Positions 59,501 through 64,000 of a stretch of 64,000 nucleotides of DNA are shown piece by piece. Each line of letters begins with the position of its first letter. The first letter of the stretch is position 1. The position numbers and the translations under genes were made by a program. The notes below the pieces were generated by a model. The model was not told the origin of the DNA. It made no database searches and worked only from the letters and a program-made list of their open reading frames with translations. The DNA comes from Todiramphus chloris collaris (lineage: Eukaryota; Chordata; Aves; Coraciiformes; Alcedinidae), in contig JANVCC010000174.1 in NCBI GenBank assembly GCA_025345505.1, forward strand, positions 1,338,489 through 1,402,488, read 5' to 3'.

Positions 59501-62500
59501 GGAACTTTGGGTCACTTTCTCTGGAGCACAACAGAAAATGTTGGGCTTCCATAATATTGATTGTTTATTTTCTTCAATTGACCAGGGTGGGATTTCTTAA
59601 CATTTTTTTTTTTTAAGAGAATGAGGAGTGTTTCACGGCTTTAAGTCACTCCAGACCCTCCTTTACACAGCTATATATGGGTAATTCCATCCTGTGCCCA
59701 CTGTCTTCCAGTAAAATAATGTAAGCAGTGCCTACAGGAAAGGTGTCTGACTCTAAACTCCCAATTAAAGAAAATACTGCTTAAATGGCAGAATTTGTGC
59801 CATCCATCTCGTGGGGTTTTTTTTTTCTTTATGTCCATAATTGGTGTGGATAAAATTCAGTTAGTTGTTTATATGAACTGACATTTTTTTAGGCTTTAGC
59901 ACCAAGAGCTGCATTGCAAATTATTCCTAAGGAGGTTTTTGTTTAATTCTTTTTTTTAATGCCGTGCAGGGTCTGTCTTTTTTCAAGGTGTCAGTGCAGA
60001 GAGAGAGAGGCTCTTCTATATTGGAAATAGCTGGAGATCCTTTTTATTTTTTTTTCTGGGTATTTGTCATGGGTTTTGTTATTGCCTGTTTGAATCAACC
60101 TGGGCTGAACTAAGAGGTGGTGTTTTCGTTCTCTTCACTTCTGAGATGGTGCAGACATTGGCACACGTTGTGCTAGAGAAGAAAAGGGGAAAAAAAAATC
60201 CTCCCTCAGCAGGGCTGAGGACGTTTTCAGATTCCAGTGTTTTTTTACTCAATATGGCAAAGTTGCCCGCTTTACCCAGAGGAAGGCAGGTTTTGAGCAT
60301 TCCGTCCTCATCACACCATTCCCATTTGCTGCCCGGGTTTGACATTGTTGGAGTGGTAGTCTTCAACAGTGACGGGGGAAAAAAAAGTCACTGGGTTTGC
60401 TAAGATCAGCTGAACATAGGGTTTGTGCTTTGCTAGAATGCAACCCGTATATCACCAGCTCAAAAGATTGCACCACCCTCCCTTACCTCCAGCAGGACTA
60501 AAGAGGTAAATAACTCACTCCCTCTCCTTTTTGTATGCCCTAAATAGATGAAAGTCCTACTTTGTTCCACGTTGCTCCAAGATAACATGAAGTAATGGCA
60601 TCTGTCAGTGTTCTTTTCTCCTTAAGAGCAGGAACCCTGCTTGCAGCCTCCTTAAGCAGGCATCATTAGCTGTAGCTGGTCCTTTCTCCCATTGCATTCT
60701 CCCCTTTTTTTCTTACTGTTTCGTGCTCAGAGAGCTGTTGGTTTTGTTTTGGATTTTTTGGTTTGTTTTTTTTTCACAACTGCTCTATCAATCTTTAGAT
60801 TGAGAATTAAAGTGATGACTTAGTACTCCTAGGAGAAGTGCACAAATGGAACTATTCAGTGTGTGTGTGTGTGTGCTGCTCTCGTGTTTATTATTGCTGG
60901 TAGAAATGGTAGGCTGTTAAAACACTGTGCTGACAGCTCCCTGTTTTGGACTGGGGCAGGTGGGTTGTAACAAGGTCTACACAAGCACCTCCGATGTGAT
61001 GACCCATGAGAACTTTCACAAGAAGAACACGCAGCTCATCAACGACGGGTTCCAGCGGTTCCGTGCCACGGAGGACTGCGGCACAGTGGAATGCCAGTTC
61101 TACGGGCAGAAAACCACTCACTTTCACTGCAGGTGAGACAGCAGGGGAGGGGAGGAATCCTGCCTCAGAGCTGCGTGGTCTGTTTGCCTCCTTCTGCCAA
61201 GTCATAAACTCAGGAGCATACGCAGGGACTTGATTTTTCCCTGTTGTAACCTTCTCAGTGCTGCTCTTGAGAGAACTTATGCTCCAGGGCAAATGCTGAT
61301 TTCCAGGATCTTGCCACAGACCACTCTGAAGGCAGGAGTGTCATCTGCAGTGATCTGAGGAAAGAGTACCCCCTAGAAAATACATCCTAGAGTCACTTGG
61401 GAAAGAGATCACAGTGCTCTTCAGAGTCTGCTAATGGCACTTCCACGCTGGAGTTCTCTCCAGCCAGCAGACAGCTCATCCCTTGCAGGGCCAGACTCTG
61501 CCTTCTGCACACAGATGCTCTTCTGTTGACATCTCTTGTTCTTAGGAAGAGTAGGGCAGCACAGTTTGTACCTTAGTCCCCTTCAGCTGCTGTTTTGGTT
61601 GGAACTTCCAATGGTGTGTGCCTTCATCCCCACGTTATTGTAGCTGTTCCTCAGAGTGGGGCGAGCTTCCCAGTTGTCTCGCGTGGCAGCATTCTTGCTT
61701 GCCTTGGTGTCACGGGTTAACCTGCAGAAAGCTCCTCAACCCCTTTGCAGCAAGGGCCATTGTCTCACGCTGGCCCAGTCCCTTATCCCAGAGGGAGGCA
61801 GGTGACAGCAGTTGCACTGTGCTCCTAGCCCACCCAGCCAACCACCCTCTCCTCCTCGATGCCCTTGCAGGCGACCTGGGTGCACATTCACCTTCAAGAA
61901 CAAGTGTGACATTGAGAAGCACAAGAGCTACCACATCAAAGATGATGCCTACGCCAAGGACGGCTTCAAGAAGTTCTACAAGTATGAGGAATGCAAGTAC
62001 GAGGGCTGTGTCTACAGCAAGGCCACCAACCACTTCCACTGCATAAGGGCGGGCTGTGGCTTCACCTTCACCTCCACCAGCCAGATGACCTCCCACAAAC
62101 GCAAACACGAGCGCCGGCACATCCGGAGCTCAGGAGTGCTGGGCCTGCCCGCCTCTCTTCTCGGGTCCAAGGATAATGAGCAAGAGGAGTCCAGTAACGA
62201 TGACCTTATTGACTTCTCTGCTATGAGCTCGAAGAACTCCAGCCTGAGTGCCTCCCCCACCAGTCAACAGTCTTCCGTTTCTCTCATAGTTCCAGCTGCA
62301 CCCTCCTCTGCCGCGGAGCTTGCTTCCTCACAGGCCAGCAAGTCTGCCAACAGCATGACACCAGCCACCAAGATCTCTGGCCTGCTCTCCCAGGCTCTTC
62401 CCAGCAATATACCCTTGGCCCTGGCACTCTCCAACTCAGCACTTCCCGGAACGGCTGGGTCCTTCTTCCCCATCATCCCCAGCCGGGTCTCCACACCACT

Positions 62501-62739
62501 TCCCGCCAGCTCGGCTAATCTGATGACGGCTGGTTCTTCTGGCACCAATCCAACAGCATCTGCTCCTACGGATTCCACATCCCAGGCCATTTCAGGATCT
62601 GGTGAGCCAGCAGCTACTTCTTCTCCAGCTCCAGCGGCGTCGATAATGGAAAGGATCTCTGCTAGCAAGGGATTAATCTCTCCTATGATGGCCAGGCTGG
62701 CAGCCGCTGCGCTCAAGCCCTCTGTGGCACTTGAAGCAG
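41033..62739 (+). CDS. CASZ1: CASZ1, castor zinc finger transcription factor, partial gene (seven internal coding exons)
   Basis: Join 41033-41599, 48005-48845, 51462-51530, 56183-56273, 58366-58530, 60960-61132, 61871-62739. The total is 2,775 nt with every intron GT-AG and phases 1, 2, 2, 0, 0, 2, 1 that restore one unbroken frame. The product is the nuclear DNA-binding zinc-finger protein castor, which in vertebrates controls cardiac, vascular and retinal cell-fate genes and works largely as a repressor with NuRD/HDAC. Recognised by extended near-identity to vertebrate CASZ1: the [13 protein letters not shown] motif, [33 protein letters not shown], and zinc fingers with [13 protein letters not shown] and [12 protein letters not shown]. 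The long human isoform is 1,759 residues, so about half is here. The initiation exon and the C-terminal exons are absent. An in-frame Met at 41077 has a good Kozak context (A at -3, G at +4) and matches the internal Met of human CASZ1. Confidence 0.97.
42480..42620. promoter_or_regulatory. Candidate intronic enhancer with POU/homeodomain words
   Basis: ATAATTATGCATAT at 42509-42522, then ataagatataaacagagc, gctgtttaattatccttcg, agagtaattaacaaacattg and caagatcaatgagg. Motif-dense, non-repetitive and AT-rich within a GC-rich intron. Confidence 0.45.
47690..47890. promoter_or_regulatory. AT-rich candidate element before exon B
   Basis: gtaaaattactttttcttc, gaaactttgtttaatgtac, ggaaattgattttcctgg, cagtattaattactttt and caaattaatttaagag. 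It lies about 115 bp upstream of exon B, so it may be an enhancer, a splicing-related element, or both. Confidence 0.4.
48005..48845 (+). CDS. CASZ1: CASZ1 coding exon B: SKY-repeat region
   Basis: The acceptor is ctccgcag/GGGAAGC and the donor is GTGAA/gtaagt. The exon encodes [20 protein letters not shown] and the conserved [20 protein letters not shown], followed by four copies of a motif centred on Ser-Lys-Tyr-Asp/Glu (codons at 48205, 48442, 48523 and 48634). These read [46 protein letters not shown] and [11 protein letters not shown]. Between copies 3 and 4 sits the invariant [17 protein letters not shown] block. A Pro/Ala/Ser-rich spacer follows, then [20 protein letters not shown], which is almost unchanged from human. 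The function of the repeats is not known to me; their conservation suggests a protein-interaction surface. The exon ends in phase 2, and in a retained transcript the donor itself supplies an immediate in-frame TAA. Confidence 0.97.
48846..51461 (+). other. CASZ1 intron after exon B (2.6 kb)
   Basis: GT-AG, phase 2. Unique sequence. No repeat, enhancer-like island or extra exon was recognised. Confidence 0.85.
51462..51530 (+). CDS. CASZ1: CASZ1 coding exon C: short linker exon before the first zinc finger
   Basis: A 69-bp exon with acceptor gtttctctttag and donor GCCAG/gtaggc. It completes the Lys codon begun at 48844 and encodes [20 protein letters not shown] followed by IA and the first two bases of an Arg codon (phase 2). 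The sequence matches vertebrate CASZ1 at nearly every residue. The donor is weaker than its neighbours (gtaggc) and in a retained transcript gives AGG TAG, an immediate stop. The exon is a multiple of three and sits between two phase-2 introns, so skipping it would keep the reading frame and remove 23 residues just ahead of zinc-finger unit 1. Confidence 0.95.
52960..52980. repeat. Poly-G run (G21)
   Basis: Twenty-one consecutive G in an AT-rich context (taaaatcaag before, agagagacac after). A G-quadruplex former. The exact length may be uncertain because of sequencing slippage. Confidence 0.95.
54540..54900 (-). repeat. Antisense relic of a CR1-type non-LTR LINE, ORF2 region before the RT domain
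   Basis: Read on the minus strand, sequence around 54660-54720 translates to [15 protein letters not shown], matching the LINE pattern (K/E)AExLNxFFASVFT that precedes the reverse transcriptase. Upstream in the same sense is [15 protein letters not shown] (compare GPL-x-G-LVT); downstream, after a frame change, is [14 protein letters not shown] (compare I-x-EEQVxxxL). It contains a stop and at least one frameshift, so it is inactive. The element is cut at both ends and its outer limits are uncertain. Confidence 0.75.
56183..56273 (+). CDS. CASZ1: CASZ1 coding exon D: first half of zinc-finger unit 1
   Basis: A 91-bp exon with acceptor ctcctgtgtttgcag and donor TACCAG/gtaaaa. It encodes [20 protein letters not shown], then [10 protein letters not shown]. 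This is the castor-type opening: a leading C-x4-C followed by an HxHC, in which the final Cys begins the classical C-x4-C of the finger. The two zinc-binding histidines lie in the next exon, so the finger is split by the intron directly after CNYQ (phase 0). The residues agree with vertebrate CASZ1. Retention would add four codons (VKEW) and then stop. Confidence 0.96.
56500..56590 (+). repeat. Old amniote interspersed-repeat fragment
   Basis: ctcaagtcagtggaactact followed by ccagatttacatcggtgaca and agagaataaattctgctg matches the widespread sauropsid repeat phrase in which a gtcaatggagttac block is followed by a ccagatttacaccagtg block. The family name is not asserted. Confidence 0.65.
57160..57720. 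promoter_or_regulatory. Candidate intronic enhancer with POU octamer
   Basis: A long AT-rich, non-repetitive island: attattatgattggcc, ttgtgattatttcc, the perfect octamer ATGCAAAT at 57288-57295 within aaaatgcaaattatttta, caaattagcaatgattgg, tctatatccatatattcc, gattgatcaggattgatatt and gcgataatcatttgtttcc. It is the longest motif-dense island between coding exons in the window. Conservation was not checked. Confidence 0.5.
57780..57900 (+). repeat. MIR-like SINE relic
   Basis: ttctgtgactggaagaaag, ttccatgtccctgttttcc, taataaagccatcctacctt and gtaggggaggcacaaggctt follow the MIR order (ctgtgaccttgggcaagtca, cctcagtttccccatctgta, cctacctcataggg). Decayed. Confidence 0.55.
58366..58530 (+). CDS. 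CASZ1: CASZ1 coding exon E: end of zinc-finger unit 1 and start of unit 2
   Basis: A 165-bp (55-codon) exon with acceptor ctccatctctccag and donor ATGCAG/gtaacc, phase 0 at both ends. It encodes [19 protein letters not shown], which supplies the two His ligands of finger 1 (H-x3-H), then [20 protein letters not shown] and [16 protein letters not shown]. The latter gives the leading cysteines and the HxHC of unit 2. Finger 1 has 13 residues between its second Cys and first His, one more than the usual 12 and the same as I recall for human CASZ1. Because both flanking introns are phase 0, skipping would be in frame but would fuse half of finger 1 to half of finger 2. Confidence 0.97.
58531..60959 (+). 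other. CASZ1 intron after exon E (2.4 kb)
   Basis: GT-AG, phase 0. Contains an old interspersed repeat (59285-59550), several T runs, and a GT microsatellite (60859-60874) about 85 bp before exon F. A retained transcript would stay open to a stop at about 58609. Confidence 0.85.
59285..59550 (+). repeat. Old amniote interspersed repeat with internal duplication
   Basis: The phrase cacgtgcttaaatgctttgc recurs as gcacatacttaaatgttagg and, more loosely, as gagcacgtgcttacaacag; aagtcaatggggcttaagc lies between. It matches the common sauropsid repeat phrase in which tcaatgggacttaagcac is followed by atgcttaagtgctttgctg. The family name is not asserted. Confidence 0.6.
60960..61132 (+). CDS. CASZ1: CASZ1 coding exon F: zinc-finger unit 2 and start of unit 3
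   Basis: A 173-bp exon with acceptor gactggggcag and donor CTGCAG/gtgaga. It encodes [20 protein letters not shown], which completes finger 2 as C-x4-C-x12-H-x3-H, then [20 protein letters not shown], then [17 protein letters not shown], the leading C-x4-C and HxHC of unit 3. Near-identical to human CASZ1. It ends two bases into an Arg codon (phase 2), so retention gives AGG TGA, an immediate stop. The acceptor lies within a purine-rich final stretch (ggactggggcag) and looks weaker than the others. The exon itself opens with gtgggt, so CAG/gtgggt resembles a donor at the same point. Confidence 0.97.
61133..61870 (+). other. CASZ1 intron after exon F (738 bp)
   Basis: GT-AG, phase 2, the shortest intron in the window. 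Unique sequence with no extra feature seen. Confidence 0.9.
61871..62739 (+). CDS. CASZ1: CASZ1 coding exon G: end of zinc-finger unit 3, unit 4, Ser/Ala-rich linker
   Basis: An 869-bp exon with acceptor ctcgatgcccttgcag and donor GAAGCAG/gtgagt. It encodes [20 protein letters not shown] plus the second His of finger 3, then [20 protein letters not shown]. Unit 4 is complete in this exon: [17 protein letters not shown], then [23 protein letters not shown] (C-x4-C-x12-H-x3-H). The basic run [11 protein letters not shown] follows and could act in nuclear import or DNA contact. The rest is low-complexity Ser/Ala/Thr/Pro linker containing the conserved [20 protein letters not shown] and [20 protein letters not shown] plus AAAALKPS. 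The linker between these blocks differs most from human. The exon ends on the first base of a Gly codon (phase 1). Read-through gives [13 protein letters not shown] and a stop at 62781-62783. Confidence 0.96.
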
Positions 62740-64000
62740 GTGAGTTACCCTCATCAGTCATGCTAGTGCTGGGAGGAAGGTGACTTGAGAGGAGTGAATG
62801 AGAAGCCACCCAGTTGCCCATGGGACTGGAGGTGGGGAAGGGGTAGTAAACCAACATGAATGGGGGAATAAATGTGGTTGTGCCCAGTTAACCCTTGAAG
62901 AGGCCCCTCTTGGCCTGGCTCCCTGCAGAGCCTGGTGGTACCCAGAAGAGAGGCAGGAAATGCAGCTCTGCCCACAGACAGAGCAGGCTCTCACCAGATC
63001 TGCAGGAAGTGTTGCCATCTGTGTCGCCCAGTTTGTCCACTGCATTAAAAATGGAAATAGAGCAAAAGCTTGGCCAAAACCTGCTTTGTGGGCGTACAGC
63101 AGCCTAAGCCCTCTTCTGCAGGCTGCATCGAGTTTGGGCTGGGCCTAGAGGCGTTGATCCTGTAGCTCACTGCTAAGTGTTTTGTGACCTGAGGGGTTGG
63201 TTCTGTGCCTCTGCTCTCTTTGGTACGGACCACAGACTGGACCTTTCTCCCTTTCGCTTCTTGCAAGCCGTGCTTCTCTGTCCCTGCAGCTCCCTGAGGG
63301 GTAAGAGGTGGGACTGAGAAGTCCCCTGGGGCAGCCCAGAGCTCTTCCTTCTGCCACCAAGACCTGGGGTGGGTCGCTGCGTGTGTCCAGTCCTGCCAGC
63401 AGGGTCGTGGGGTTCCCTCAAGAGCACAGGGTATCTCCACAACCTCCTGCTGACCACGGGCATGGTGGGCAACGTGGGGTCATGGAAGGGAGGCTCTGCC
63501 TGGCAGTGCCCGTAGCCCTGGGCTGCCCACAGCCTCCCCCCGGGGCTGCTCCCCATGGCTCTGTGAGTGCTGCCGATGTTCCCTCCTACCCAGGAGCGAC
63601 CGAGGCAGCAGAACGAAGAGATCTGATTAAAGAGGGAGGGGACTTTTCACATACTTCAAAAATTATTATTTGAAAAATTGTTTCCTAAAGCAGAGAAAGG
63701 TCATTGAGGGAACTATTTTCCTTTATTTTTTAATAAAATGCCACTTGCTGTCTGAGAAGCAGCTCGCTGTCAGCTGTACTGCCGGAGGGTAAATTAATAT
63801 TTTAGTCACTTGGGGATTGTGGAAAAAAGCTCTGCAGACATGTTCCTGTCAGCAACTTTTTTTCCCTCCTTTTTTCTTCGCTGTTCTTCCTAATTTTTTT
63901 TTTTCTTTCTTTCTTTAATTTGTTCTCCCGGTTTTTCCCCCTTTCCGCGGGGACAACTTGACGGCGGTGGCAGGAGGTCGCGCGGTTTGCACCGATCCCA
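62740..64000 (+). other. Start of CASZ1 intron after exon G, running off the window
   Basis: Begins with the donor gtgagt. It contains an AATAAA at 62867-62872 downstream of a read-through stop (62781), an AT-rich patch (63610-63820) with gatctgattaaagagg, cttcaaaaattattattt and gtaaattaatattttag, and a pyrimidine-rich stretch ending near 63945. The next coding exon of CASZ1 was not found before 64000. Confidence 0.85.

Noticed and set aside
63974-64000. Possible next CASZ1 exon after a pyrimidine stretch and CAG at the window end
   Set aside because: It gives GGRAVCTDP in the required frame, which does not resemble the expected continuation, and only 27 bases are visible.

Overview
This window is vertebrate nuclear DNA carrying the 5' half of CASZ1 (castor zinc finger 1) on the + strand. 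Seven consecutive internal coding exons lie between 41033 and 62739. Joined in phase they give 2,775 nt, equal to 925 codons, and the protein can be followed against the known vertebrate CASZ1 sequence from just after the usual start to the alanine-rich segment downstream of the fourth zinc-finger unit. The remaining exons lie to the right of the window. The human-type initiation exon (protein beginning MDLG) was not found. The organism is most likely a bird, or another sauropsid: introns are compact, GC is high, there are no Alu, B1 or L1 elements, and the few interspersed repeats are decayed CR1-like LINE pieces, MIR-like relics and old amniote repeats. Species cannot be told from the sequence.

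Layout. 1-137 is an AT-rich segment ending in a perfect splice donor, followed by a CpG island (about 150-700). From about 0.7 to 41 kb I see no convincing protein-coding gene on either strand. That stretch looks like the long 5' intronic and regulatory part of CASZ1: GC-rich unique sequence interrupted by AT-rich islands dense in homeodomain, POU and RFX-type words (strongest near 4.1-4.3, 6.75-6.9, 21.0-21.3, 29.55-29.83 and 40.0-40.3 kb). It also holds CpG-rich islands at 30.5-30.95 and 38.76-39.4 kb, a roughly 650-bp polypyrimidine tract, a 51-bp minisatellite and several homopolymers. From 41 to 62.7 kb the seven exons are separated by introns of 6.4, 2.6, 4.7, 2.1, 2.4 and 0.74 kb. These introns hold more AT-rich candidate enhancers (42.5, 47.7 and 57.2-57.7 kb), an antisense LINE ORF2 relic (54.5-54.9 kb) and old amniote repeats. 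62.74-64 kb is the start of the next intron.

Protein content. Exon A carries the basic N-terminal motif (the region reported to recruit NuRD) and an acidic stretch. Exon B carries four degenerate SKY(D/E) repeats. Exons C-G carry four castor-type double Cys/His zinc-finger units, split across introns, and then a Ser/Ala/Pro-rich linker. Most other long open frames are by-products of CpG-rich or pyrimidine-rich sequence.

The most interesting hypotheses are three. First, the 1-137 segment encodes a short open N-terminus whose donor phase (1) matches the acceptor of the 41033 exon, so it could be an alternative first coding exon. Second, read-through of the last donor gives a 14-codon tail, a stop, and an AATAAA 84 nt later, a possible intronic-polyadenylation isoform. 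Third, there is a cluster of strong candidate regulatory elements. All regulatory calls come from composition and motifs only and were not tested by alignment.
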